Shown here piece after piece: positions 17,668 to 27,112 of a DNA stretch of 64,000 nucleotides (its first letter is position 1; the number at the start of each line of letters is the position of its first letter). Made by a program: the position numbers and the translations under genes. Where the stretch lies: NCBI GenBank assembly GCA_964620125.1, contig CAZUGQ010000013.1:1-64000 (forward strand), given 5' to 3'. This DNA is from OLB6 sp964620125. GTDB lineage: Bacteria; Bacteroidota; Ignavibacteria; Kapaibacteriales; Kapaibacteriaceae. The notes under the pieces were generated by a model. The model was not told the DNA's origin, searched no databases, and saw only the letters and a program-made list of their open reading frames with translations.

Positions 17668-18656
17668 TACGATCCCTGCCGCACACTTTCGATCGAGGCA
17701 ATGATTTCCAGCAAACGCTCCAATTCGTCAAGTGAATAGAACTCAATTTCTATTGCACCTTGATTGTCTGCTTTCACGCGTAGGCGCACCTGAGTACCGA
17801 ATACGTGACGCAGCGATGATTCGATATCCAGCAATGCGGGATTAAGCTGCTTTTCTGGTGCATCCGCGTCATTAGCCTTGGACCGGCGCTTGGCTGACGT
17901 GCTCTGCTCTATCTCACCACTTCTGCCTACTTCCTTGCGTCCAAGCTCAATATCCTTAACCAGTGCCTCTGTTTTTCGCACCGAAAGGTCATGTGCCTGA
18001 ACTTCACGCAAAACGGCAAGCTGACTTTGCTCCGTTGAAAGAGCCAGCAGTGCCCGTGCATGTCCCATCGTGATCTTACGCATACGAAGAGACGCTTGCG
18101 CATCTGGAGGAAGCTTGAGCAGACGCAACATGTTGGCCACGGTACTTCTGTCCTTGCCAACGCGCACGGCAACATCTTCCTGTTTCAGTCCACATTCCTC
18201 TATCAGGCGCTGATATCCGTGCGCCGTTTCCAATGGGTTGAGGTCCTCGCGCTGCACATTCTCCACAAGCGCGATTTCGAGCATCTCAGCATTGCTATTT
18301 ACCTCGATCACGTAGGCCGGTATCGTGGTGAGTCCGGCAATCTTTGATGCACGTACTCGGCGCTCACCACTTATGAGCTCGTAGCCATCAAAATGCTTTC
18401 GCACGGTTATGGGTGTGATCACGCCGTGAACCATGATGCTTCGTGCTAGCTCCTGCAGGCGCTCTTCGTCGAAATCCTGGCGTGGTTGCACCGGATTCAC
18501 GCCAATAATCTTATCGATTTCGATTGCAGCAACACCACCGGATTCGCCGCCGCTGGGTGTTGCAGACAAAGCAGTTTGCGATGCACGCTCCTGCTTGATG
18601 AGGTCCTTCGGGATGAGAGCACCGATACCCTTGCCTAGACCAAAGCCTTGCTTCAT
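17667..18656 (-). CDS. parB: chromosome-partitioning protein ParB (Spo0J)
   Basis: CTP-dependent DNA clamp that loads at parS sites and spreads to organise the origin region. 329 residues: a short N-tail with a GLGKGIGALIP motif, ParB/Srx CTPase domain (QPRQDFDEERLQEL, then SGERRVRASK near 110), the HTH region (LKQEDVAVRVGKDRSTVANMLRLLKLP), MGHARALLAL near 195, then a linker and a C-terminal dimerisation domain. Its order after parA is standard. Chromosomal parAB usually lies near oriC, so this part of the chromosome may be origin-proximal (inference). No perfect parS was found in the window. Confidence 0.95.
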   Translation of the reverse strand: MKQGFGLGKGIGALIPKDLIKQERASQTALSATPSGGESGGVAAIEIDKIIGVNPVQPRQDFDEERLQELARSIMVHGVITPITVRKHFDGYELISGERRVRASKIAGLTTIPAYVIEVNSNAEMLEIALVENVQREDLNPLETAHGYQRLIEECGLKQEDVAVRVGKDRSTVANMLRLLKLPPDAQASLRMRKITMGHARALLALSTEQSQLAVLREVQAHDLSVRKTEALVKDIELGRKEVGRSGEIEQSTSAKRRSKANDADAPEKQLNPALLDIESSLRHVFGTQVRLRVKADNQGAIEIEFYSLDELERLLEIIASIESVRQGS

Positions 18657-18669
18657 TGTCCCCTTTCTG

Positions 18670-19452
18670 CTACACTTCGGTTGGGATCACACCATTACGC
18701 GTGAGGATTTCCGATGCAAGCTCCAAATAGTTCTGAGCACCAATACTTGTAGCCTCGTAAAGCAAGGCCGGTTTACCATGGCTTGGTGCCTCGGAAAGTC
18801 GCACATTTCGTGAGATCACTGTACGCATGGCCTTGTCTTCGAAATGCCGTCGCACTTCGTCTACAACCTGATTCGAAAGCCGCAGCCGTGAGTCGTACAT
18901 CGTGAGCAGTACACCTTCGATGTCCAAACCGGGATTCGTGCTTCGCCGCACAATGGCTATGGTGTTGAGTAGCTGGCCCAGCCCTTCCAATGCATAAAAC
19001 TCACATTGCACAGGTACCAAAACACTGTCTGCAGCCGTGAGAGAGTTCAGGGTAAGCAAACCCAAGGAAGGTGGACAGTCAATCACGATAAAGTCATACG
19101 TCTCTCGCACACGCGCAAGAGCTCTCTGCAGCAAATACTCTCGGCCTTTTACATCAACGAGTTCAATCTCGGCACCAACCAGATTGATGTGCGATGGCAC
19201 CAAATCCAGGTATGGCATCATGGTCTGGACGATGGTTTCTTCTACAGGGAGACCGTTAACGAGAACCTCGTATATCGTTTTGTTAAGATTGGTGGTATCC
19301 ACCCCATAACCATGCGAGGCATTCGCCTGTGGATCAATGTCAATCAACAGCGTGCGCTGCTCCGCTGCTGCAAGCGATGCTGCTAGATTAACGGATGTTG
19401 TGGTTTTGCCAACGCCGCCCTTCTGGTTTGCGACCGCAATAACTTTACCCAT
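18670..19452 (-). CDS. parA: chromosome-partitioning ATPase ParA (Soj)
   Basis: Walker-type ATPase that moves ParB-parS complexes over the nucleoid. The start is placed at 19452, giving MGKVIAVANQKGGVGKTTT, the standard N-terminus with the deviant Walker A; upstream in-frame codons encode a non-conserved hydrophobic stretch. Walker A', DIDPQANAS, DCPPSLGLLTLNS and the downstream QCEFYALEGLGQL block are intact over 260 residues. It overlaps the 3' end of the Nudix gene by 8 bp, implying a nudix-parA-parB transcript. Confidence 0.95.
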   Translation of the reverse strand: MGKVIAVANQKGGVGKTTTSVNLAASLAAAEQRTLLIDIDPQANASHGYGVDTTNLNKTIYEVLVNGLPVEETIVQTMMPYLDLVPSHINLVGAEIELVDVKGREYLLQRALARVRETYDFIVIDCPPSLGLLTLNSLTAADSVLVPVQCEFYALEGLGQLLNTIAIVRRSTNPGLDIEGVLLTMYDSRLRLSNQVVDEVRRHFEDKAMRTVISRNVRLSEAPSHGKPALLYEATSIGAQNYLELASEILTRNGVIPTEV

Positions 19453-20038
19453 GATGCTCCCTAATGCTGCCCGGTGAGAGGCGGGACTGAAGCAGTGCCA
19501 GTGCAACAGCACTGAGCACAAGTGAATGACGAATAACCCCACCACGAACATATTCGATGAACGTGTTCATCGGAACCACATGGACTTGTATATCCTCTAG
19601 TGGATCCAGCTGTTGATCGCGTTGGCGCCGACAACCGTTCCAAACATACACGGTACAGCTATTCTCCATGAAGGCTGGATTCGGAAGCACCTCTCCAAGT
19701 AGCACCGGAGGTGCATCTGCTGCGAAGCCTGTTTCTTCCAAACACTCCCGCATGGCAGTCTCCATTGGTGTTTCACCGTCATGCAACACTCCTCCTGGAA
19801 TCTCGAGAGTTGTTGTGCCCGAACCGTGGCGGAATTGCTCAACAAGCACTACGTCGTTGTGTTCAGTGATCGGCAAGATGTTCACCCAGGGGGGGGCAGC
19901 AGCCACCGTGAAAATTCCCTCACGCCCGTCCACGGCATGCCTGCGAACTTCACGCCGAACACGCATCACAGTAAAATCCTCTTCCGCACCACGATTCAGG
20001 GTGCGCCAAGGGGCAACAGTTTCAGCGTCAGATACCAT
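19445..20038 (-). CDS. Nudix hydrolase (ADP-ribose pyrophosphatase-like)
   Basis: Hydrolyses a nucleoside diphosphate linked to another moiety, most likely ADP-ribose or an ADP-sugar. The complete Nudix box is GVLHDGETPMETAMRECLEE plus TGF, preceded by VLVEQFRHG and EIPGG, as in the NudF group. From the ATG at 20038 it has about 197 residues, the usual size. A Met further upstream (20128) would add 30 residues, but it lies inside an 11-bp repeat cluster that looks regulatory. An 8-G tract (19889-19896) falls in the coding region. It is coupled to parA by an 8-bp overlap. Confidence 0.88.
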   Translation of the reverse strand: MVSDAETVAPWRTLNRGAEEDFTVMRVRREVRRHAVDGREGIFTVAAAPPWVNILPITEHNDVVLVEQFRHGSGTTTLEIPGGVLHDGETPMETAMRECLEETGFAADAPPVLLGEVLPNPAFMENSCTVYVWNGCRRQRDQQLDPLEDIQVHVVPMNTFIEYVRGGVIRHSLVLSAVALALLQSRLSPGSIREHHG

Positions 20039-20112
20039 CGTAGGTGGGATTGTGCAATGTGGTGCGGTGGACGGGTGTTGATACAAAACTAATACGCCAA
20101 CTTTGCCCCATG

Positions 20113-20145
20113 CGCTTGTTTCAAGCATGTTTCATGCATGTTCCA
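20113..20145 (-). repeat. three 11-bp direct repeats resembling parS half-sites
   Basis: GCTTGTTTCAA, GCATGTTTCAT and GCATGTTCCAC stand head to tail, each containing TGTTYCA. The parS consensus half is TGTTTCAC, so each copy matches 7 of 8 bases. They lie 75-107 bp upstream of the preferred Nudix start, at the head of nudix-parA-parB and next to the sprA stop. A role as ParB-dependent autoregulatory operator or nucleation site is an inference. Confidence 0.55.
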
Positions 20146-20174
20146 CGAATGGCCAGAGTACGGAACGTAGGAGG

Positions 20175-23100
20175 CTAGCGTCCACCGGATATTGATAGGC
20201 GTATATCGACCCCTACTTGTGTAGAGCTGTACCCAGGGGTAGCCGCACCTTCCGAAAAGTTGCCTTCATATCGAAAGAATGCAGATGCGGTAACGCGATT
20301 GCTAATCGTGTATCGTGCTCGAGGTTCGATGGTAATCTGTGTTGTTCCGTTTACCGTTCTATCCTGGATAGCTGGATACTCATCTACTTCATACCTTCCT
20401 TGTTTACTACTGCGGATTTGAGTGAGGAAAGTAAACTCAAGGTCGTTCTTCAGTTCCAAGCCAAGAAAGCGAAGGTTCATCCCACGGCGCAGATACGAGG
20501 CCTGAATCTGAATCTCGTGCGTGTTCTCCTTTTGAATGGTACCACGAGCACCGGTGGCAAGGGAGTGTGCCTCAGTTACACTGTACCGTGCTGTGGCAGT
20601 GAGTAGACCATCGAGTTTCCTCTCGTCGAAGCTAAGATTTACACCAATCAGCGGTTGGAAACCGGTGCGAACCTCCTGTATGTCTACAACCCGTCCATTG
20701 TCATTGATGGTGGCGCTTTCTTTGTACGTACTCTGGTAGCCATGTTCCAGGAAGATTCTCTGAGCGATTTCCCGAAATGGGCCAATCTTTTCAATTCCAT
20801 CCCACCGTAACGTCCAGTTCAAAGCAGGCATAACCTTTGCAGCTTCGCCACTGAATAACTGGAGACTCTCAAATCCCTCTCGAAATGCATCATTCAATGC
20901 CTGCATCAGCAGGAAGTTTTTCTCATTACTGTCTGCAACTGCCTCGATTTCCTGTTTCCGTTCATTGTATAGTCTGAGAACATGCTCAATGTTGTCGTCG
21001 GCAATGCTGAACGGAAAGAAATCTGGGAAACTGATGAATGTTCGGTCAATCACCTGCCGCTTGATCACGTTATTGAAGGCAGCGAATCCATCCGGGTCGG
21101 TCACCACTCGTTGCGTGAGAGAATAACTCACGTCGGTTTTCGACGTTATGTCGAGCGTCGCTCCCGGCCAGAGCGGCCTGTTCGTCTGGAACTGGTATGT
21201 GGTCCTGCTGTTGTAGGAATCTTCCATCACACCGTTTGGTGGACGTCGGCCTGGCGTTGTGATGAATTTGAAGAATGGGAAGGTTTCACTGCCGGACAAT
21301 GCGATGTCGCCGTGCGGCTCGTAGGTAAAACCGAGTTGATACGCCGTGCTCGGACCCCAAACCGGATCGTTCTCTCGAAACGTCATGGATCGAGCCCAGA
21401 AGTTGGTGAACCCAGTTCCGCCCATCACACCGCCATTATTAGCGTTGTTGTTCTGATTGAACAGAAAGGTGAAGTTCTCGAACCCGAAGAACACATCCTT
21501 CAGCACAAAGGCAAGTGTTCCAAGAAAACTCTTGTCATCATGTTTTATCGGTCCAAACAGTTCCGTTCCGAACTGTTTCCATCGAAAGATTGGACTTATT
21601 CGCAAGGTTGACACTGCCGATGACCGGCGGACAATGTCTCTCTGCGCAGGGTCTGGTTGCAGTGGATCATTTAGGCTGTACGTAACGGTGTACGATGCCG
21701 TGGTTTCCAAGAGCCGATCCAGATTGGCAATAGCAGGCAACCGAGGCCGCATAGAGAATGTGATGACTTGAGAATAGCCACCGGTCTGACCAAAGTTGAA
21801 AGCATTGCCGTTTGTAAAGAACATCTCGTTAAAGAGTTCTCCACCTGTACGCTGCTGTCCGTTTTGATCAAGTTCCAGAGGAACAAGAGTAGTCGTGTTC
21901 ACCACACGGTAATCAATCGTTGGGCTGAGAAAGCCATTCTCCACAAGTCTCCAGTTAAAGCCAAACGATTGCACCCCAATGAACTCGCGAATGATGGGGC
22001 TTGGGAAGTTCAAGAAGCGGTTCTGCTCCGTTATGCGTGCACGTTCAAACCCAACGTTGGCAGTGAGATTCTGTGGTAAGAAGTTGATCTTCGTGTCTTT
22101 GTACGCCTTTAATCCGAAAACGCCATCTAACCATTTAAGGGGGCTTACATCATATTTCCCTGGTATGGTTACGGCATAATCAACCTTAAAATTCCAGCGC
22201 CACTCAAATCTGTTTGATACCACCTGCGTTCGTTGGTACTCCTGAGCATAACTGAAGTTGAACGTGAGCTTGTTGAAGGTATCGTCCAGATACCATGCCG
22301 TTGTTGGAATCCCTAGTCGTAATCCGGTAATGGCAAACTGATCTTGTACCCGCAGTGTTTCGGAACGTTGCACAACAGATTGGGCAACACTATTGGCCAC
22401 CTCTTCCGAAGCCCCCTTACGTAACGTGTCCTGCCGTGCAGCCTCGGCTGCCGCATCAAGGGCAACGTCATTCTGTGCTTGAAACAAGGGCCGTTGCACG
22501 TACTCACTATGACTGTACGTTATCGGAATCTTGGCGCCTTTCATCTCCTTGGGAAGGGCCTTCTCAAGCGCGCCGTTTACGGTGACGTTGAAACTGGTTA
22601 CCTGACTCCGATTGCCAAAGCGCTCTTCGAGACGGTGAAAGTTGGGGGTACTGTGATTGATAGACGCAGATATGTCGCCCAAGTCGGCAAGATTTACAGT
22701 AGTGCTGCCAATTGCTGCCCAGTCGTTGTCGCTTACTGGTTCAACAACGCGCAGCTCGTTTACCCACATGGTTGTGGTGAGTTCGTTGGGATACCGTTCG
22801 GCGGGGTTTGCCACGCCAAACCCAAAGAATGAAACACGGGTAAGGATTGGGCTTCCCTTGATGGCATACTTGGCAAGTGGATCGCCCGGCACAGGAAACT
22901 CCTGCCGATCGTTTACCCGTGTTGCATCTCGAATCTCCTTGATGGCGGTTAGGTCTTCAACAATGATTCGGAGATCCTGCCATCCCCGAAGCAGAGGCCT
23001 GCGCATCTCGTAGTAGTTGGCACTGTCAACCCCGAATCGGATGAAGGCATACGCAGGTGGAGTAGCACCTTCGGCAACCTTATCAGGCATGGTGTTGTCG

Positions 23101-26100
23101 CCATGAAAGAAGAAGGCCAGTTCCTTGTAGTAGAACAGATCCCATGGGGTATACCTTCGAGCGGCCATGCGTTCTTCGCCATACCTCAAGCTCCTGATAT
23201 TTAGCCGAAGTGACTGTTCGTTGAGATATGGGTTTGCAAACGGATCGGGGTTCTGAAGCTGCTGTGGTGGCTGCACGCCAGGTGGGAGCGTGTAAAAATC
23301 TGGGGCATCAGCATTCTCTTCCCTGTTCACGTATGCTACTTCCAGGATGCTGTCGTTCTCTGCCACGCCAGGTTGAAAGTTGTGCCTGCGAAGCCAATAG
23401 CTTCCAACAACTCCCCAATCAGCAATGGATAACTTCACTACACCACCCCGGAATGCAACACGGACGTACTGAATGTTGGTAAACAGTGGGTTGCCAACAA
23501 TCGAATCGGGCTGACGCACAGGAATCCGGAACTGGTACCAGCCTTTCTCCGGATTACCACCAACAATCTGCGGGTTCGTTGTTGGATTCGGGTCAAGATT
23601 GATCTCATACCGAAAGTATGAGTTGTCCAGCATGATCGTTTGGCCGTTGTTCTTGTTCAGAATCTCAGTGTCGGGAAACTGACCAAGCTCGCTCTGCGTG
23701 GAGTTGTTCTCATGATTATTGTACTGGATGAACTGGCTTTCCTGCTGGTTCTGTCTGTCGGCAGAAAAGTCAAAGAAGTAGTCGTCTCGCGCTGGGTCTG
23801 CCTCGCGATTCAATGGGTCGGGATACGCAGTCTGCTCCGCTGCATTCGAGAGCGTATCCAGGCCCAGGTCCTCACCGGCATCCATGAGGTTGTTGGGCGG
23901 GAATCTGTCTTCCGTATTTAGTTGCTGGTTGGGGATTACATCTTCGGAAATCTGACCAAGATCGATATACATCTTCGAGCCTGGCTCGTATGAGTCAATC
24001 CTCATCATGATCTCGATGTAGTCGATGTTGTCATTGTCGAAGTTGGTGTTGAATGGCGACAACAAACGCATCATTCCGCCCCAAATCCGATCCCTGTTTT
24101 CCGCCTGCCATTGCTGAACGTTTGCACGCACTTCGTTTGAGTCTGCGTCGTTCCACCGGGGATTGTTGTTGTCAAGAAACTCGGGATTTCGGTTGTAGAT
24201 ACCTCGCTGATCAGGATCAAAAACAACACGGATCGGATTGATGTTGCTTTGACCAAGACGCTGAGCACGGTTGGGGTACACGTCTTCCTGAGGAATATCA
24301 GGTACGAACTTCTGATACCAGAATGACCGACCTCGGTACAACTGAGCTGTGGTGTCGTCTGGCCAGAGGGTTTCGTCCGGAAAGGGGCTGCTGTGGGACC
24401 ATACTCCTGGTGTAAGCCCAAAATTCAAGTACCGCCGTGCACTTTCGAAGTCATCCACGTATGCCACAGCACGGCCACCATCAGAGACAACACTGCTATA
24501 GCGCTTGTTGGGCTCAGGTGCTACCATGGCCCACTCACCTTTGAGGCTGAAGGCACTCTTTGCCTTTGTGTCAATGATCGGCAGATTGTCAATGAAACTG
24601 GTAAGCCACGGAAGGTTGGCAGTGATCTCCGTATCGAACCCGAACATCAGGTTACTGTTGGGTTCCTGACCTGGCTGCACGCGGTCAACTACCGCAGCCT
24701 GATCATAGTTCATGAGCGTCATGCCAATACGACCAGTCAGATTACGCTTCTTGAACAACTGGTAGTCAGCCCGCAATCCCAGGAGTGTTCGTGAAGTGAG
24801 ATTGAAAATGTCGTTTCTCTCATATTCAACGGAGAGATTGGCGTTGGGCAGGGTTGCTCGAGCATTAAGAAGCGTGAGAGTACCAGAATAATAGTCTACC
24901 GTGTAATCGACTCCTTCTCGTAGATCTTGTCCATCAAGTCGCACCCGTACAGACCCCGGTGCAAGGTTGTACGCTAGCGGTATGCGGTTGCCTGTGGCTG
25001 TGCCCGCCGCCTCACCAACAATGAGGAAGCGATCCTTTGCAGAATTCAAACGTGCCGCTTGGTCCGTTGTGTCGTACACTTCATTGAACACGTACTGTTC
25101 AGCAAGTTGTGGATTGCCCTTAGCGGCGAAGTACTCCCGAAGGCCTTCCCGAAAAGGCTCAAGACTCGGAAAGATGATCTCACCACGGGCAGCGTTGAAT
25201 ACGGGTGGGCGCGCATCGAATTTGCCATCTGGTGGCGTGGTTCCTGTTCCGTTGTTTACCTGGTCGATACGAAAGATGGTTACCACCTTATCCGGAGCCC
25301 CTTCCAGAACATCGGTGGAGTCATTCGTGCCTCTGTAATACCACATGCCAATCTTTGCATCGGCCGCATTGATGTTGGATAGCCCAACACTGTAGATGTT
25401 CTTCATCAAGCGCTTCCACAAGGTGCGGAAGCCAGGTTGCATGGCTTGCCGAGAGATCAGTTTGAGAATGAGCGTGTCCTTTTCATTCGCATGCTTGGGC
25501 AGAGTGCCTACGTGAAGGTCGTCAAGATCAGTTGATGCAGAGGCACCCTCATATCGGTACGAAACGGCGTAGAAGCGGTCAGTACGCAGGTTTAGGATGG
25601 TTACGGTGCCAAGGTTCAGATCGACTTCGTACCGCTTGGGATCGAGCTGCACAAACCGACCGCGCTCCACCTCGCCAGCCTTGATCTCTCCTCGTTTCAA
25701 TGCATCCGGATATCGCTGATTCTGGTCATAAAGTATCGGATCCAGGTCTGCATAGGCTACAGCCTCATTGGCCTGCACCTGCGTGAGTTCCGTGGTGCTC
25801 TCCCAAACGTAGATCTCCTTGATCACAAGGTTGCTGGCACTCTGTGGAAGAACCGGAGTTACGGACTCGAAGTACGCATTCCACACGGCAAAGTAGGCGG
25901 TGTCCACAAAAAAGTGATTCCGTGCATAGTCATACGCACGTACGGTAAAGAAACTGTTAGCACTGCCGCCAGTGGCGTTGAGAAACTGCCGTTCCGACCT
26001 GCGTTGCGAGGCGATGGTTTTTAGGTATAGTGGGCCAAACTGAAAATCTGCGCGAACACCAAACAACGTCTGTCCTCCTCCAATCAGAGCGCTGTTGGTT

Positions 26101-26912
26101 TCCATGTTCACATTGCCAAACTCCACGCGCTTGATGATGTCATCATCATACCCTTCATACCCTACCTTGAAGCGATTGTTGAATTCGAATTGGTTAAGAG
26201 TATTCCAGTCTACGTTGAAACGGAACTTGTCGCCAATGCGGGCGCTCACGTTCACTTGAATGTTTTGGTTGAACATGGGAGAGGACTGTGTCTGGCCCAA
26301 GACGCTGGCCGTACCAAGGTTCTGTGTATCCCATCGCCATCCAGCACGCACATTTACTTCGCCATTTACGTTGATACTAATCTCCGGCTTACCGAAGATG
26401 CCAAAGATGGGATTGGGCGGCAGTGGTATGGTGAGGTTCGTTGCTTGGTCGAGTAGCTTCAGAATCTCGTTCTCGGACATCATGCGCTTCAGCTCGTATG
26501 CCGTTAGTGCGGAGTCCCTCAGATTCCACTGCACTTCATTGCGCCTGCGCTTCAGGTAATCCGTTAAGTCCATCCCATATCCCGTGCCGATGCTTACACC
26601 GTTCACCGATTCGTTAAGCCGGATACTCTGGAGGATGGAGTCAACCTTGCCATCGGTGAGATATCCGCTAGGGGGCTCGGGCAGGCGTGAACTGCGTTGT
26701 GTTTTCGTTAGTGCCCTCCTGTTTACCGGACGTGTGGGATAGAACGTTGGGACATCAGTGTTGGTGGGGTCGCCATAATCCAACACTGTATCCCTTGCAA
26801 GACTATCAGCAACGGCAGAGTCCAACTGTGCTGCAACCGATGTAGGAAACAGCAGGAACAGAGGCAACCCAAAAAGCAGTTGCCAGAGGGGCAAACGAAG
26901 GCGATCGGTCAC
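20175..26912 (-). CDS. sprA: type IX secretion translocon protein SprA
   Basis: Giant 36-strand outer-membrane barrel that forms the protein-conducting channel of the type IX secretion system and is needed for gliding in some species. 2245 residues, the normal size. A signal peptide (about 1-28, ending SVAAQ) is followed by SprA_N-type repeats. DLTDYLKRRRNEVQWNLR occurs near 115, and ISINVNGEVNVRAGW with VNVSARIGDKFRFNVDW near 180. EYERNDIFNLTSRTLLGLRADY, ISADWG-like IADWGVVGSYW and KEIRDATRVNDR follow later in the protein. The C-terminus ends in barrel strands. It is the last gene before a divergent promoter region shared with the GH2-like gene. With porQ it shows that the organism has a type IX system. 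Confidence 0.95.
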   Translation of the reverse strand: MTDRLRLPLWQLLFGLPLFLLFPTSVAAQLDSAVADSLARDTVLDYGDPTNTDVPTFYPTRPVNRRALTKTQRSSRLPEPPSGYLTDGKVDSILQSIRLNESVNGVSIGTGYGMDLTDYLKRRRNEVQWNLRDSALTAYELKRMMSENEILKLLDQATNLTIPLPPNPIFGIFGKPEISINVNGEVNVRAGWRWDTQNLGTASVLGQTQSSPMFNQNIQVNVSARIGDKFRFNVDWNTLNQFEFNNRFKVGYEGYDDDIIKRVEFGNVNMETNSALIGGGQTLFGVRADFQFGPLYLKTIASQRRSERQFLNATGGSANSFFTVRAYDYARNHFFVDTAYFAVWNAYFESVTPVLPQSASNLVIKEIYVWESTTELTQVQANEAVAYADLDPILYDQNQRYPDALKRGEIKAGEVERGRFVQLDPKRYEVDLNLGTVTILNLRTDRFYAVSYRYEGASASTDLDDLHVGTLPKHANEKDTLILKLISRQAMQPGFRTLWKRLMKNIYSVGLSNINAADAKIGMWYYRGTNDSTDVLEGAPDKVVTIFRIDQVNNGTGTTPPDGKFDARPPVFNAARGEIIFPSLEPFREGLREYFAAKGNPQLAEQYVFNEVYDTTDQAARLNSAKDRFLIVGEAAGTATGNRIPLAYNLAPGSVRVRLDGQDLREGVDYTVDYYSGTLTLLNARATLPNANLSVEYERNDIFNLTSRTLLGLRADYQLFKKRNLTGRIGMTLMNYDQAAVVDRVQPGQEPNSNLMFGFDTEITANLPWLTSFIDNLPIIDTKAKSAFSLKGEWAMVAPEPNKRYSSVVSDGGRAVAYVDDFESARRYLNFGLTPGVWSHSSPFPDETLWPDDTTAQLYRGRSFWYQKFVPDIPQEDVYPNRAQRLGQSNINPIRVVFDPDQRGIYNRNPEFLDNNNPRWNDADSNEVRANVQQWQAENRDRIWGGMMRLLSPFNTNFDNDNIDYIEIMMRIDSYEPGSKMYIDLGQISEDVIPNQQLNTEDRFPPNNLMDAGEDLGLDTLSNAAEQTAYPDPLNREADPARDDYFFDFSADRQNQQESQFIQYNNHENNSTQSELGQFPDTEILNKNNGQTIMLDNSYFRYEINLDPNPTTNPQIVGGNPEKGWYQFRIPVRQPDSIVGNPLFTNIQYVRVAFRGGVVKLSIADWGVVGSYWLRRHNFQPGVAENDSILEVAYVNREENADAPDFYTLPPGVQPPQQLQNPDPFANPYLNEQSLRLNIRSLRYGEERMAARRYTPWDLFYYKELAFFFHGDNTMPDKVAEGATPPAYAFIRFGVDSANYYEMRRPLLRGWQDLRIIVEDLTAIKEIRDATRVNDRQEFPVPGDPLAKYAIKGSPILTRVSFFGFGVANPAERYPNELTTTMWVNELRVVEPVSDNDWAAIGSTTVNLADLGDISASINHSTPNFHRLEERFGNRSQVTSFNVTVNGALEKALPKEMKGAKIPITYSHSEYVQRPLFQAQNDVALDAAAEAARQDTLRKGASEEVANSVAQSVVQRSETLRVQDQFAITGLRLGIPTTAWYLDDTFNKLTFNFSYAQEYQRTQVVSNRFEWRWNFKVDYAVTIPGKYDVSPLKWLDGVFGLKAYKDTKINFLPQNLTANVGFERARITEQNRFLNFPSPIIREFIGVQSFGFNWRLVENGFLSPTIDYRVVNTTTLVPLELDQNGQQRTGGELFNEMFFTNGNAFNFGQTGGYSQVITFSMRPRLPAIANLDRLLETTASYTVTYSLNDPLQPDPAQRDIVRRSSAVSTLRISPIFRWKQFGTELFGPIKHDDKSFLGTLAFVLKDVFFGFENFTFLFNQNNNANNGGVMGGTGFTNFWARSMTFRENDPVWGPSTAYQLGFTYEPHGDIALSGSETFPFFKFITTPGRRPPNGVMEDSYNSRTTYQFQTNRPLWPGATLDITSKTDVSYSLTQRVVTDPDGFAAFNNVIKRQVIDRTFISFPDFFPFSIADDNIEHVLRLYNERKQEIEAVADSNEKNFLLMQALNDAFREGFESLQLFSGEAAKVMPALNWTLRWDGIEKIGPFREIAQRIFLEHGYQSTYKESATINDNGRVVDIQEVRTGFQPLIGVNLSFDERKLDGLLTATARYSVTEAHSLATGARGTIQKENTHEIQIQASYLRRGMNLRFLGLELKNDLEFTFLTQIRSSKQGRYEVDEYPAIQDRTVNGTTQITIEPRARYTISNRVTASAFFRYEGNFSEGAATPGYSSTQVGVDIRLSISGGR

Positions 26913-27001
26913 GACCGACTATTCACTCTAGATATGTGGGAAGGTTCAGGACGTACCAAACCGGGTGAATAGCGGCACTCCATGAAATCTGGACAACGTG
27001 G

Positions 27002-27009
27002 CAAAGATA
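27002..27009 (-). promoter_or_regulatory. -7 element (TATCTTTG) of sprA
   Basis: On the minus strand TATCTTTGCC fits TAnnTTTG and is nearly the same as the element before infC. It lies 90 bp upstream of the sprA ATG. No -33 TTTG is seen at the usual spacing. Confidence 0.5.
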
Positions 27010-27018
27010 TGTGCGACG

Positions 27019-27026
27019 TACTTTTG
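27019..27026 (+). promoter_or_regulatory. -7 element (TACTTTTG) of the GH2-like gene
   Basis: GTACTTTTGTGG matches TAnnTTTG and is identical over 12 bases to the element before rpmG (42948). It is 10 bp from the opposing sprA element, so the two promoters overlap and probably compete. Confidence 0.55.
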
Positions 27027-27112
27027 TGGCTTCTTGACATAACAAGGGTTTGTTAACAGGAACCCTGTTGGCTCACCACGATTTACGCCACGTGCATAGT
27101 GTATCCTGCATG

